From NCBI GenBank assembly GCA_965116595.1, contig OZ220708.1:1674001-1738000 (forward strand): DNA of 64,000 nucleotides, written 5' to 3'. A program made the translations under genes and the position numbers. Origin of the DNA: G963663315 sp963668255. Lineage in GTDB: Bacteria; Pseudomonadota; Gammaproteobacteria; Arenicellales; Poriferihabitantaceae. Position 1 is the stretch's first letter. Each line of letters begins with the position of its first letter. Under the pieces are notes generated by a model. It made no database searches and was not told the DNA's origin. It saw only the letters and a list, made by a program, of their open reading frames with translations. Shown here piece after piece: positions 1 to 9,626 of this stretch.

Positions 1-1553
1 CGTTTCCGGGATACAAAGGGGATCAGGCATTGGATTTGTACCAGGCCAGCGTGGCGCATATCGGCGCTCACCTGCGTTATTCCGGCAAACCGTTTCCGGT
101 GCTGAAGTTGAAACCGATGCAGGTCGCATTAATCTCTCTGGTCGAAGATGCGCGTGTCGAGTATCTGGCGATGAAGGAATTTCCGGGTCTGAAACGCCTG
201 TGGCTGCCGTTTCATATTGCGCTGGCAAGTGGCGTGATGACGGCTCCAAGCCTGCTGGCCCGCTTGTCCCGTGCATTAATGGATCCGGATTACCGTGACG
301 GAGATGGCTGGATTCGACGTGGCCGTGAAATGGTGGATGCCAACAGGGATCGATGGGACGCCGAGGTCAGCCGTGAGATTGGTGGCCTGCTCGGCAATAA
401 CCTCGGGCAGATGCGAGTGCAGTTCAATGCCAAGACCTATGTCGTTGAACCGGCATATCGGGATGATAACCGAGGTCTGTGGGATTTCGGGGAACAACAA
501 TCAGCGATGCAGATGGACACTGAAATGTTGTTCGATTCGGCACGGATAGAAGAGCTTGAAGATCCGGAACAACCACCAGACGATGAACGCAACGAACTTG
601 ATCCTGGTGACGACCCGGCTACCCCGGTATCGGTAGAGGTGATGGAAGAAGACGGTATTCCTGTTGCGCGCTATTCCGAATATGATTATCTGATCGGACG
701 CAAAAGGCGGGAATGGACAACGATAGTCGAATATACGCCGAAATCAGGGCCGTTACAGATCGTCGAGAATACGCTGGAACAATACGCCGATGTAGTCAAT
801 AGAATCAGATTGCTCATCAGTAATGCGCGGGTAAGCCGACCACAAAGAATACGCAAGCAACATGAGGGCGACTATCTGGATATTGACGCATGTATCGAGT
901 CAGTGATTGAACAAAGGCTGGGCGAACAGCCCGACCCCAGGGTTTATGCCCGCACAGAACGCAGGTACCGGGATCTGTCAGTGCTGGTGCTACTGGATAT
1001 TTCAGAATCAACCAATGATAGTGTTTATGGTTCAAAATCAAAGGTAATCGATATAGAGTGTCAGGCGACCGCACTGCTGGCCCATGCGATGTCTGGTCTG
1101 GGAGATCCATTCGCGATTGCCGCATTTTGCTCGAATCAACGCGAAGAAGTCCGATATTACCGGATCAAGGATTTTGATGCGAGCTACGATAGACGTTCCC
1201 AGTCCTCTCTGGCCGGTTTGTCAGGAGGATATTCAACCCGACTGGGGGCGGCGATCAGACATGCCGGAGCAGACATCAAGACCCGGTTAACCCACCGGCG
1301 ACTGATCCTGGTGCTGTCTGACGGCGAACCGTCCGACATCGACATGCTCGACAAGAATTATCTGGTTGAAGATGCCCGCGATGCGGTACATACGATGGCC
1401 CAGGATGGGATCGATGTATTTTGTGTTGCCCTCGATACAGGTGGAGAAAATTACCTGACACGCATTTTCGGACAGCGCAACTTCGTCCAGATAAACAAGC
1501 TTGAATCTCTCCCGGAACGTCTGCCGATGCTGTACTTCAGGCTGACTGCGTGA
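1..1553 (+). CDS. norD: NorD/CbbO-type VWA domain protein, 5' partial
   Basis: The frame is already open at base 3, so the N-terminus lies outside the window. The C-terminal third is a von Willebrand factor A domain with the metal-binding MIDAS motif DISEST at 996-1013 and a later LSDGEPSD motif at 1314-1337. A long acidic linker separates it from an upstream helical domain (VEDARVEYLAMKEFPGL). This layout matches NorD/CbbO, chaperone-like partners of a MoxR-type AAA+ ATPase that activate nitric oxide reductase or Rubisco. The choice of NorD over CbbO is inference, because the ATPase and the target enzyme are not in the window. Confidence 0.8.
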   Translation, partial: FPGYKGDQALDLYQASVAHIGAHLRYSGKPFPVLKLKPMQVALISLVEDARVEYLAMKEFPGLKRLWLPFHIALASGVMTAPSLLARLSRALMDPDYRDGDGWIRRGREMVDANRDRWDAEVSREIGGLLGNNLGQMRVQFNAKTYVVEPAYRDDNRGLWDFGEQQSAMQMDTEMLFDSARIEELEDPEQPPDDERNELDPGDDPATPVSVEVMEEDGIPVARYSEYDYLIGRKRREWTTIVEYTPKSGPLQIVENTLEQYADVVNRIRLLISNARVSRPQRIRKQHEGDYLDIDACIESVIEQRLGEQPDPRVYARTERRYRDLSVLVLLDISESTNDSVYGSKSKVIDIECQATALLAHAMSGLGDPFAIAAFCSNQREEVRYYRIKDFDASYDRRSQSSLAGLSGGYSTRLGAAIRHAGADIKTRLTHRRLILVLSDGEPSDIDMLDKNYLVEDARDAVHTMAQDGIDVFCVALDTGGENYLTRIFGQRNFVQINKLESLPERLPMLYFRLTA

Positions 1554-1577
1554 CCGGCCGGCCGTAGGTGCGGGTCC

Positions 1578-2273
1578 TTGAAAATAGATGATTACCGTAA
1601 ATATCTGTGTGAGTTGCTCGGTACTTTCTCTCTAGTATTCTTTGCAGCCGGGGCCGTGATGATGGATGACATCACCGGCCGGATCGGCCCTGTGGGCTCG
1701 GGAATCGTATCAGGTTCGATTATCACCATTGTCATCTACGCCTTCGGCAATGTCTCCGGCGCCCATGTCAATCCGGCGCTGTCGATTGCCGCCGCATCAA
1801 TCGGCCAATTGAAAAAACGCCTGTTGGCGGGTTATATCACCGCACAAATGGCCGGCTCCGCCCTGGCCGGAATTTTCCTGCTTCAGGTTTTAGGCAATCA
1901 CGGAAAAATGGGCGTCAACATTCCGAATACCGAAATCGGTGTGATGCCATTGCCTGCCTTTGTCATAGAGTTGTTTCTGTCTTTTTTGCTGATGTGGGTT
2001 GTTTGCGCAACCGCATTTCATAAATCGGACGCCAATAAATTCGCGGGCATTGCTATCGGAGCTACGGTCGGTATCGAAGTTATGCTGATGGGATCTTATG
2101 CGGGTGCGGCAATGAATCCTGCACGGGCCTTCGGTCCATATCTTGTGTATGGAGATTTCTCTACCTACTGGATTTATCTGGCAGGACCAATTGTCGGCAT
2201 GCTACTCGGCGCCTGGCTGTATCTCTTTACACATTCCAGAAATCTGCTTAAAACGGAGGAGACAAATGACTGA
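1578..2273 (+). CDS. MIP-family aquaporin / glycerol channel
   Basis: A 231-residue integral membrane protein with the two pore-lining NPA motifs of the major intrinsic protein family: HVNPALS at residues 64-70 and MNPARAFGP at 179-187. Six hydrophobic segments are arranged as two inverted halves. It mediates passive water or small-solute flux across the inner membrane. The start is a TTG 24 bases after the stop of the VWA gene. It overlaps the next gene by 8 bases, so the two are probably co-transcribed. NPAR followed by AFGP is typical of water-selective members, but selectivity cannot be read from sequence by eye. Confidence 0.9.
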   Translation: MKIDDYRKYLCELLGTFSLVFFAAGAVMMDDITGRIGPVGSGIVSGSIITIVIYAFGNVSGAHVNPALSIAAASIGQLKKRLLAGYITAQMAGSALAGIFLLQVLGNHGKMGVNIPNTEIGVMPLPAFVIELFLSFLLMWVVCATAFHKSDANKFAGIAIGATVGIEVMLMGSYAGAAMNPARAFGPYLVYGDFSTYWIYLAGPIVGMLLGAWLYLFTHSRNLLKTEETND

Positions 2274-2670
2274 ATGGCGTAGTACGGCGAATGATCGTTT
2301 ATTGAAAATGAAAGATTCATCAGGGAGCGCTGATGAAATGCCGTTATTTTACAATGTGCACGTGTTTTGCTGTGTAAATGAAAGACCGCCCAAACATCGC
2401 CGGGGTTGTTGTTCTGCCAAGGAATCCCAACTGCTTTGTGACTACATGTGCAGGCGGACCATGGCTCTGGGACTCCGGAATATCCGGGTTAACAGCGCTG
2501 GCTGCCTCAATCGTTGTGAAATGGGCCCGGTGATGGTGATTTATCCGGAAGGAATCTGGTATAGCTATTCCACTGAAAAGGATATCGATGAAATCGTGCG
2601 CAGTCATATCATGGGCGGGAGATTAGTTCAGCGGTTGATGCTGACGCCTGATCAGGGACCGCGCCACTAG
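2266..2670 (+). CDS. (2Fe-2S) thioredoxin-like ferredoxin
   Basis: A 134-residue protein with the cysteine spacing of thioredoxin-fold 2Fe-2S ferredoxins: Cys36, Cys49, Cys80 and Cys84 (FCCVNERPPKHRRGCC, then AGCLNRCEMGP). The fold matches the NuoE-like domain and stand-alone ferredoxins of the CLGxCxxGP type. The frame stays open upstream to 2143. I chose the ATG at 2266 because a strong Shine-Dalgarno (GGAGGA, 2255-2260) sits just before it and the extra residues would lie inside the aquaporin gene. Its redox partner is unknown; the next gene encodes another thioredoxin-like protein. Confidence 0.85.
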   Translation: MTEWRSTANDRLLKMKDSSGSADEMPLFYNVHVFCCVNERPPKHRRGCCSAKESQLLCDYMCRRTMALGLRNIRVNSAGCLNRCEMGPVMVIYPEGIWYSYSTEKDIDEIVRSHIMGGRLVQRLMLTPDQGPRH

Positions 2671-2689
2671 GTCAACCGTGGAAGAAAGT

Positions 2690-4756
2690 ATGAATATACG
2701 CAATCGCCTTGATCAGGAAACCAGCCCCTACCTGCTATTGCACAAGGATAACCCGGTACACTGGCTGCCTTGGGATGAGGAAGCGCTCGCCATCGCGAAT
2801 GACACCCAAAAACCGATATTGCTGTCGATCGGTTATTCGGCGTGCCACTGGTGTCACGTGATGGCCGAGGAGAGTTTTGAAGATCCTGAAACCGCAGAAT
2901 TAATGAACGAACTGTTTGTCAATATAAAGGTTGATCGGGAAGAACGTCCTGATCTGGACAATATTTACCAGTCAGCGCTGGCCAGTATGGGGCAACGGCG
3001 AGGCTGGCCGTTGACCATGTTTCTGACCCCGACCGGAGAACCGTTTTACGGCGGAACCTATTTCCCTCCGACCGCACGTCAGGAAGTCCCTTCATTCAAA
3101 AGTGTACTGACCGCAAATTCACAGGTTTTCAGAAACAATCCCGGCAAGGTAGTGCAAGAGGCGGCCAAACGTGTAAACGATCTGACCGATATCCACCGTG
3201 GGCATCGCCATGGCGAGATTTCCCGGGAATTTCTGAATCATGTGGCGGGCCAGATACTCGACGGGATGGACTCTGTTTATGGCGGTTTTGGACTTGACGC
3301 CAAGTTTCCGCAAACCATGTTACTGGAGCTATTGTGGAATGCATACGGCCGCACCGGTCATACCCCGTTCAGGGATGCTGTTCTTCGTTCTGCCGAACAT
3401 ATGTGTCTGGGTGGAATTTATGATCATCTGGGTGGCGGGTTCCACCGCTACACAATAGATGACAGGTGGCTGATCCCGCATTTTGAAAAAATGCTGTATG
3501 ACAACGCCCTGATTATCTCATTGCTGATCTTGTTGTGGAGGGAGACAAAAAACCCGCTTTTTTCGCATTGCATTGAACAGACAGCGCAGTGGATCATACG
3601 CGAGATGACGACCGCTGAAGGTGGATTCGCAGCAAGCATCGCCGCAGACAGTGAAGGGTATAGTGAAGGAGATGAAGAAACAGACTCCGGTGAGGGGGCA
3701 TTTTATGTATGGACTGAATCCGGGATAGACAGTGTACTGACTGCTGACGAAGCACGGTTGTTCAAAAGATATCATGATGTCACCGCGATTGGTAATTGGG
3801 AGGGTGAAACCATTCTCAATAGAACGGATCATCCGTATGGTAAGAACAGGGAGATTGAGGACAGGCTGACCCGACTGCGGGAAAAACTGTTTACAGTGCG
3901 CGAACACAGACCCCGTCCCGCTATTGATGACAAGGTTCTGGCGGATTGGAACGGCCTGGCTATTTCAGCGCTGGCAGAAGCGGGCGTCACCTTCAATCGA
4001 CAGGAATGGATTGATGCCGCTGTCGCTGCCTATCATTTCGTGCAAAATAAAATGAGTGCGGACAATGTGCTCCATCATGCATACCGACAAGGCCAATGCA
4101 CCCCGATGGCCCTGCTCGACGATTACGCCAATATGGCGCACGCAGCGATTTCACTGTACCAGATCAACGCGGATCTTTCATATCTGCAACAGGCCCGGGA
4201 CTGGGTGGCGATGGTCGATCAGCATTATTGGGATGCGGAAGGTTCAGGCTATTTCTATACCGCCGATAATGCCAGGTCAATCATATTGCGCACCAAAACA
4301 GCATCCGAAACCGCAACGCCCTCAGGTAATGGAATGATGATCAGTGTACTGGCGCACCTTCATGCACTGACCGCTGTTGAGTCTTATCGACAACGTGCCG
4401 AAGCGACAATTGCCGCATTCAGTAATGAGGCACAGTCTGATTTTGTCGGTATGGCATCACTCCTGAATCACAGTGGAATCCTGGGGAACCTTCTGCAAAT
4501 TGTAGTGGTCAGCAATCAGGGAGCAGATGAAACCGAACATATATTCCGGGTGATCAATCAGACTGCAACGCCAGCCCGGCTGGTTCTGAACCTGACGCCT
4601 GATACAGCGCTTCCTGAGGCACATCCGGCTTCAGCAAAAACCCTGATAAACAACCAACCTACCGTGTATGTATGTTCCGGTAATACCTGCCAGATGCCGA
4701 TAACCGAAGCGGCAGCTCTGGAACTTCTGCTGGCCGAATTTGGCGGCAGGCGGTAA
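2690..4756 (+). CDS. YyaL/SSP411-family protein with N-terminal thioredoxin-like domain (DUF255)
   Basis: A 688-residue protein. It begins NRLDQETSPYLLLHKDNPVHW, the hallmark N-terminus of the YyaL/SPATA20 family, followed by the thioredoxin-like motif ACHWCHVM (Cys52, Cys55). The large C-terminal part resembles the six-hairpin (alpha/alpha)6 barrel of glycan epimerases. A GTG at 2678 would add four residues; the ATG at 2690 is preferred because GGAAGAAAG precedes it and family members begin at this point. The biochemical role of the family is not established. Full length for the family. Confidence 0.9.
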   Translation: MNIRNRLDQETSPYLLLHKDNPVHWLPWDEEALAIANDTQKPILLSIGYSACHWCHVMAEESFEDPETAELMNELFVNIKVDREERPDLDNIYQSALASMGQRRGWPLTMFLTPTGEPFYGGTYFPPTARQEVPSFKSVLTANSQVFRNNPGKVVQEAAKRVNDLTDIHRGHRHGEISREFLNHVAGQILDGMDSVYGGFGLDAKFPQTMLLELLWNAYGRTGHTPFRDAVLRSAEHMCLGGIYDHLGGGFHRYTIDDRWLIPHFEKMLYDNALIISLLILLWRETKNPLFSHCIEQTAQWIIREMTTAEGGFAASIAADSEGYSEGDEETDSGEGAFYVWTESGIDSVLTADEARLFKRYHDVTAIGNWEGETILNRTDHPYGKNREIEDRLTRLREKLFTVREHRPRPAIDDKVLADWNGLAISALAEAGVTFNRQEWIDAAVAAYHFVQNKMSADNVLHHAYRQGQCTPMALLDDYANMAHAAISLYQINADLSYLQQARDWVAMVDQHYWDAEGSGYFYTADNARSIILRTKTASETATPSGNGMMISVLAHLHALTAVESYRQRAEATIAAFSNEAQSDFVGMASLLNHSGILGNLLQIVVVSNQGADETEHIFRVINQTATPARLVLNLTPDTALPEAHPASAKTLINNQPTVYVCSGNTCQMPITEAAALELLLAEFGGRR

Positions 4757-4766
4757 TCACGGAGTA

Positions 4767-5594
4767 TCAGGCTTCGTGCGTCAGGATTGCGTATGAATAG
4801 AGGCCGACCAGAGCGCTCAGGGAGGGCGCCGCGTCCGGCGCCACCCGTTTACCGACATCAAGCAGTCCTTCCGATCTGGATACCTTGAGTTCGGTTCGTT
4901 GCCCGAACACGCCCAGGTCATCAAATCCGGTCAGCCATTTTACATTGAGCAGTTTCTCGAACATGTCGGTGACCGCGGTGACTTGCTCAATGCCGGAGGT
5001 TCGATCAATGATCCGCTTTGAAAAATAATCGAAAGCGATGCTGAATCGGGGCAGCTCGCTGCATAGCCGGTCCAGAAAGCCGAAAAGCAGTTCGCCCGGC
5101 AGGTACATGGTGTTGCCTTCCCAGATAAACAAGGTCGGTTGCCCGGGATCAAGTCCTGCCCCTGTCAGCAAAGCCGGCAGATCCGCCTCAAGATAGTTGC
5201 ACGGTACGCCCGCGCACGGTGTCATGCCATGCTCTTTGAGCACCTGGTTCTTGAACGACAGAACGGCTGGCTGGTCCACATCGTAAAAGGTGACCCCCTC
5301 CGTCCGGAACACCTGGGCCCGCATATCGAAGCCGCAACCGAGGACCACGATCTGGCGCATACCATCTTCAATCCCGGTTTTGACGATTTCATCGAACAGA
5401 CAAAACCGGTAACGGAGTACCTCCCTGGTTTCGGGAAGAGCCGCCTCAAGCTGGCTGGTTTTCGCCTTGATGCCGTCATCGACGAACCATTTTGCATAAG
5501 GGTCGTTGCACAGGGGTCGTTCAGCATCAGTTTCCATCGCGCGAAAACATGCGATGACAAACGCAGTTGTCCCGATTTCATCAATATCTGACAT
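4767..5594 (-). CDS. SAM-dependent methyltransferase, leucine carboxyl methyltransferase (LCM) family
   Basis: A 275-residue class I methyltransferase of the LCM/PPM1 and bacterial polyketide O-methyltransferase family. Visible features are the N-terminal CNDPYAKWFV segment, the SAM motif VVLGCGFDMRAQVF (about residues 85-98), the acidic loop FYDVDQPAV, and FIWEGNTMYL as the post-motif region. Such proteins methylate small-molecule hydroxyl or carboxyl groups; the substrate cannot be inferred. It converges on the YyaL gene with only 10 bases between stops and stands alone on its strand. Confidence 0.85.
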   Translation of the reverse strand: MSDIDEIGTTAFVIACFRAMETDAERPLCNDPYAKWFVDDGIKAKTSQLEAALPETREVLRYRFCLFDEIVKTGIEDGMRQIVVLGCGFDMRAQVFRTEGVTFYDVDQPAVLSFKNQVLKEHGMTPCAGVPCNYLEADLPALLTGAGLDPGQPTLFIWEGNTMYLPGELLFGFLDRLCSELPRFSIAFDYFSKRIIDRTSGIEQVTAVTDMFEKLLNVKWLTGFDDLGVFGQRTELKVSRSEGLLDVGKRVAPDAAPSLSALVGLYSYAILTHEA

Positions 5595-5754
5595 GCTCGT
5601 TTCACTGTAAATAATGAACAGATAAAACTAGCATTACCACCACATTCTTGTAAACCCTCCAAAACCTCTTTAATTCCCTTTATCAGGGGGAAACGCAGGG
5701 ATGCCTGGATCAAGCAGCATGAAATCCGGTCGGATTTTCAAACGCCAGTTACCA

Positions 5755-5780
5755 CTGCCAGCCACTGCATTGGCTGGCAG
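5755..5780 (-). terminator. Stem-loop downstream of the DUF1097 gene
   Basis: A perfect 9-bp inverted repeat (CTGCCAGCC / GGCTGGCAG) with an 8-nt loop lies 20 bases beyond the DUF1097 stop on the minus strand. There is no clear U-tract after it, so it may be an RNA-stabilising hairpin or a weak terminator. Confidence 0.45.
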
Positions 5781-5799
5781 AGGCTGTCACGATTACCGG

Positions 5800-6315
5800 T
5801 TATTCTTTGGTTAATGCGGCGGCAAACTTGCCGGTAGCCATTCCGAATAAGGCGCCAATCACCATGGAAACGATGACCACAACCAGCGCGTTGTCGAAAC
5901 TCGGCGAAGTCAGGTTGCCAAGACTCAGTTTATCTGGAGTCTGTAACAAAAATGCAAAAGTACAGGCATAACCGTAAGTTGTTGCCGGTATAGAGGATAG
6001 AACCGGAATATCGGCCATTTTGGTGTAGATGGCCACGGTTATAGCGACTACAATTCCGGCCCATACAGGCAGGGTCAACGACTCGGCCAATGGTATGGAC
6101 AGGATAATGATGGCCGCTATCCAAGCGACAACCACCCCGAATATATTGCAGATTATCGTGCTCTTCAGCGCCGCTCCATCGCCGCCATTGTGGAAGTAGC
6201 AAGCCCATGCTGCAAACGCAGCCCAGATGAGAATTGTACCTACGGATAGAAATATCCAGGTGGCAACACCCGCGAGAATACCAATACTGATAGTCAGAGG
6301 CATAAGACCTGTCAT
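5800..6315 (-). CDS. DUF1097 domain membrane protein
   Basis: A 171-residue protein with five or six hydrophobic segments spread over its length and a DUF1097-like pattern (WAAFAAWACYFHNGG, then a glycine-rich C-terminal helix GALFGMATGKF). It is an inner-membrane protein of unknown function, related to E. coli YcdZ. Start ATG at 6315 with a GGAGG-like Shine-Dalgarno just upstream on the minus strand (CTGGGAGGTCATT). Apparently monocistronic: 216 bases separate it from mutY upstream and a hairpin follows it. Confidence 0.8.
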   Translation of the reverse strand: MTGLMPLTISIGILAGVATWIFLSVGTILIWAAFAAWACYFHNGGDGAALKSTIICNIFGVVVAWIAAIIILSIPLAESLTLPVWAGIVVAITVAIYTKMADIPVLSSIPATTYGYACTFAFLLQTPDKLSLGNLTSPSFDNALVVVIVSMVIGALFGMATGKFAAALTKE

Positions 6316-6531
6316 AATGACCTCCCAGGATTAAACTGAAATGTAATTAGATGGCCGGGATCTGCGTTCGAACAACACCGGACAACGGCCAGTTCGTCAT
6401 GGAATCATCAATCTGGACGGTCTGAAAGTAAATAGGTAGAAATACCCAAAATACAAAGGTATAGTTGCAGGAATATCCCGGACAGGGTTGTGAGCGGGGT
6501 GGAGTCGCATTCAATCCATGGAATCCCACGC

Positions 6532-7605
6532 TCAACCTTTCATCAGTCGAAAAATTTTACTTACCGCAGACGGCATACCGGGGTCGGCATCCGAGCCTGG
6601 GGTATACCACAGAGTGTGCGTTTCATCCATGATAACGTCCGGTTTTGAAATGAGGGTACAGATGACCGGGGTGATATTCAATTCAAAATGAGTAAACACA
6701 TGGTTGACCGGGGTCAGTATTGACCCGGTATCCACTTCCAGGCCCAGTTCGTTCCTGCACCATTGCCGGTGATCGGCTCCGGTTTCGGTTATTTCCGGTA
6801 ATGACCATAGTCCGCCCCAGATTCCGGTCGGTGGACGTCTGGTCAATAAATAACCGGATTGCCCGTCACGGATCAACAACATCCGGGCGCTTCGCACCGG
6901 ACGCGCCTTTCTCGGTATCGGTTCGGGGAGCTTGTCCTGGAGATTCTGGCTGAATGCAATACATCGGTATCGAAGCGGGCAAATCCGGCAATCCGGGCTG
7001 GCAGATACGCAAACGGTCGCGCCCATGTCCATCATGGCCTGGGTGTAATCTGCAACCCGTGCCAGTGGTGTCAGCCGCTCTGCAATTTCCCATAATCTGT
7101 TCCGGGTGGACTTCTTTCCAGGATGCCCGAAAACGCCAAAACAGCGACTCAGCACCCGTTTGACATTGCCATCCAGAACCGGATGACACTGATGATCGGA
7201 AAGGGCCAGAATGGCGCCCGCAGTGGAACGTCCGATCCCCGGCAAGGCGATCACATCATCAAACGACAGCGGGAAACAGCCATCATGCTGATCGCGGATT
7301 TGTTGTGCGGCAAGATGCAGATTTCGGGCCCTGGCGTAATAACCCAGCCCGGCCCAACAGGCCATGACCTCTCCAGGGTCGGCGTTTGCCAGTGTGCCAA
7401 TGTCGGCAAACCGGGCGATGAATTTTTTATAATACGGGATCACCGTCTCCACCCGGGTTTGTTGCAGCATGATTTCTGAAATCCAGATTCGGTACGGATC
7501 CCGGTTGCGTTGCCAGGGCAGGGAATGGCGGCCATAGTGGTCAAACCATGCAAGTACAAGGCGGGAGAAATCTTTGTCCGGATCTGACCAATCGGTTTCG
7601 TACAT
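6532..7605 (-). CDS. mutY: A/G-specific adenine DNA glycosylase MutY
   Basis: Base-excision repair enzyme that removes adenine mispaired with 8-oxoguanine. 357 residues. The helix-hairpin-helix glycosylase domain holds the catalytic Glu44 (SEIMLQQTRVE) and Asp145 (DGNVKRVLSR), with the hairpin LPGIGRSTAG at 121-130. The 4Fe-4S loop is C199-x6-C206-x2-C209-x5-C215, the canonical spacing. The C-terminal NUDIX-like 8-oxoG recognition domain is present (TRRPPTGIWGGLWSLPE). All key residues are intact. Divergent from yejA. Confidence 0.97.
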   Translation of the reverse strand: MYETDWSDPDKDFSRLVLAWFDHYGRHSLPWQRNRDPYRIWISEIMLQQTRVETVIPYYKKFIARFADIGTLANADPGEVMACWAGLGYYARARNLHLAAQQIRDQHDGCFPLSFDDVIALPGIGRSTAGAILALSDHQCHPVLDGNVKRVLSRCFGVFGHPGKKSTRNRLWEIAERLTPLARVADYTQAMMDMGATVCVSASPDCRICPLRYRCIAFSQNLQDKLPEPIPRKARPVRSARMLLIRDGQSGYLLTRRPPTGIWGGLWSLPEITETGADHRQWCRNELGLEVDTGSILTPVNHVFTHFELNITPVICTLISKPDVIMDETHTLWYTPGSDADPGMPSAVSKIFRLMKG

Positions 7606-7739
7606 GCTGTGAGTCTACCTAAGATGACGAAAGAAGAGAAACCTGAACTCAGGCTAAAAGACGAACAGCAAAACAATTCTGTGTCCAGGCAGTTGATGGC
7701 ATAATCAAAACCATCATAAACGCAATCCCCACTATCCCG

Positions 7740-9605
7740 ATGATGACAAAAGCCAAACCTGAAATCCGGTCAGGGACGATCCGCAAGCCGGTCCATTTGA
7801 TGACCGCAATCTGGCTGGCGACAGCCCTGGCCTGGCCCATCGGATTACAGGCGGAAGAAGGCGTAGTCAGAAAAACGGCGATTGCGGAATTTGGCGAACC
7901 ATTATATGCAGCCGGCATCGAACACCTTCCCTACGCCAACCCCGACGCACCCAGGGGAGGCAAGACGGTGCTCAGTGATTTCGGCAGTTTCGATACCCTC
8001 AATACTTATGTGCAAAAAGGGGAATGGCCAGCCAGTATCGGTCTGGTGTACGATGGACTGATGACCGGTTCCGGTGATGAAATCGACGGACTGTATGGCC
8101 TCATTGCCGAGTCCGTCGAGTATCCAGCCAACAAGAGTTGGGCCATATTCAACCTGCGCGAAGAAGCGGTGTATCACGATGGCATGCCGATTGTTGCAGA
8201 AGACTTCGTGTTTACGTTCGACACCATAAAGGAACATGGCAGACCGTTTTACCGGTCTTTCTTCGAGGAGGTACACCGTGCCGAAGCGTTGTCTCCCCGA
8301 CGGCTGAAGTTCACTTTTTCAAGCACGGACAGCATGAAACCGATCATTACCGTTGCCGGGTTGTCGCCGTTGCCACTGCACTACTGGAAAGATCGGGATG
8401 TAACCGCTTCCACCCTTGAGCCGCCTTTGACCAGCGGCCCCTATCGGATAAAAGAACTGGATCCGGGGCGGTCCATTACCTACCAGCGAGTTGAAAATTA
8501 TTGGGCAAAAGATCTGCCTGTCAATCGGGGACTGAATAACATTGACGAGATTCGTTATGATTACTATAGAGACCTGACGGTTGAATTCGAAGCTTTCAAG
8601 GCGGGTAAAATTGATTTTCGACAGGAAGCGAGCGCCAAGCGCTGGGTAACGGAGTATGACCTGGACGAAGTAGAAGACGGCGACATCATCCGGATCGAGA
8701 TACCGAATAAAAATCCGCGTGGCATGGGAGGTTACTTCTTCAATATGAACCGGCAGAAATTCAAGGACGTGCGTGTTCGCGAAGCTCTTATGATTCTGTA
8801 TGATTTCGAAACCATACAGCGCACACTTCTGTATGGCAAGTACAAGCGTATCAGCAGTTTCTTTCCGAATTCCGATTATGGCTCGACGGGTCAACCGACC
8901 GCTGCTGTAAAGGCAATTCTGTCCGGGTTTGCCGGAGAGATACCGGAGAAAGCCTTGACTGAGGCCTTCGTCCCACCCAAAACGGATGGCAGCGGACGGG
9001 ATCGTGTCAACAGGAGAAAAGCGCTGAGTCTGTTCAAACAGGCCAGCTGGGAGCTGAAGGACGGTATATTGATTTCCACCGAAACCGGGGAGACGTTTCA
9101 ACTGGAACTGATGACCGCCTGGCCTGAATCCCAGAGGCTGGCCTTGCCGTACACAGAGAATCTGAAGAAATCAGGCATCGACGCATCAATCCGGTTGGTG
9201 GATACCTCTCAATGGAGAACCAGAATTTACGATTACGATTTTGACTTGTGGATAGGGGGGCTTAACTTTTTCCCGCCTCCCGGCACCGAACTGCGCAGTT
9301 TCTTCGGCTCGGCGTCTGCCGATGTCCGGGGAGGCAATTCGGGTGGAATCAGGAATCCTGTGGTCGACGCACTTATAGAACAGGCTATTGCCGCCAGGGA
9401 TCTGAAATCCCTGCAAGACAGCACACGTGCGCTTGATCGGGTATTGTTGTGGAACCATTATGTGATTCCGACTTTTTACAAGGATGAAATCTGGGCAGCA
9501 TATTGGAATAAATTCGGTTCTCCGGTGCGCAAGCCGATCTACAATACCGGCTTCCCCTCCAGCTGGTGGATTGATGTGGACAAGGAAAAAGCATTGAACC
9601 GCTGA
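7740..9605 (+). CDS. yejA: YejA-type periplasmic substrate-binding protein of a peptide ABC importer
   Basis: A 621-residue family 5 extracellular solute-binding protein, first gene of a complete yejABEF operon. The N-terminus has a basic stretch and a hydrophobic segment (TAIWLATALAWPIGLQA) consistent with export, with probable cleavage near residue 38. The YejA signature GLVYDGLMTGSGDE and the long PAFPHDIK-like central regions of the family are recognisable. In enterobacteria the system imports short peptides and microcin C-type compounds. An ATG at 7800 would give a shorter n-region and is an alternative start; no strong ribosome-binding site separates the two. Confidence 0.9.
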   Translation: MMTKAKPEIRSGTIRKPVHLMTAIWLATALAWPIGLQAEEGVVRKTAIAEFGEPLYAAGIEHLPYANPDAPRGGKTVLSDFGSFDTLNTYVQKGEWPASIGLVYDGLMTGSGDEIDGLYGLIAESVEYPANKSWAIFNLREEAVYHDGMPIVAEDFVFTFDTIKEHGRPFYRSFFEEVHRAEALSPRRLKFTFSSTDSMKPIITVAGLSPLPLHYWKDRDVTASTLEPPLTSGPYRIKELDPGRSITYQRVENYWAKDLPVNRGLNNIDEIRYDYYRDLTVEFEAFKAGKIDFRQEASAKRWVTEYDLDEVEDGDIIRIEIPNKNPRGMGGYFFNMNRQKFKDVRVREALMILYDFETIQRTLLYGKYKRISSFFPNSDYGSTGQPTAAVKAILSGFAGEIPEKALTEAFVPPKTDGSGRDRVNRRKALSLFKQASWELKDGILISTETGETFQLELMTAWPESQRLALPYTENLKKSGIDASIRLVDTSQWRTRIYDYDFDLWIGGLNFFPPPGTELRSFFGSASADVRGGNSGGIRNPVVDALIEQAIAARDLKSLQDSTRALDRVLLWNHYVIPTFYKDEIWAAYWNKFGSPVRKPIYNTGFPSSWWIDVDKEKALNR

Positions 9606-9626
9606 TTATCAATCTCCGTTTCGATC

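Noticed and set aside
7649..7918. 89-codon minus-strand frame at the mutY-yejA divergent gap
   Set aside because: Overlaps the yejA start region antisense; no ribosome-binding site or family.
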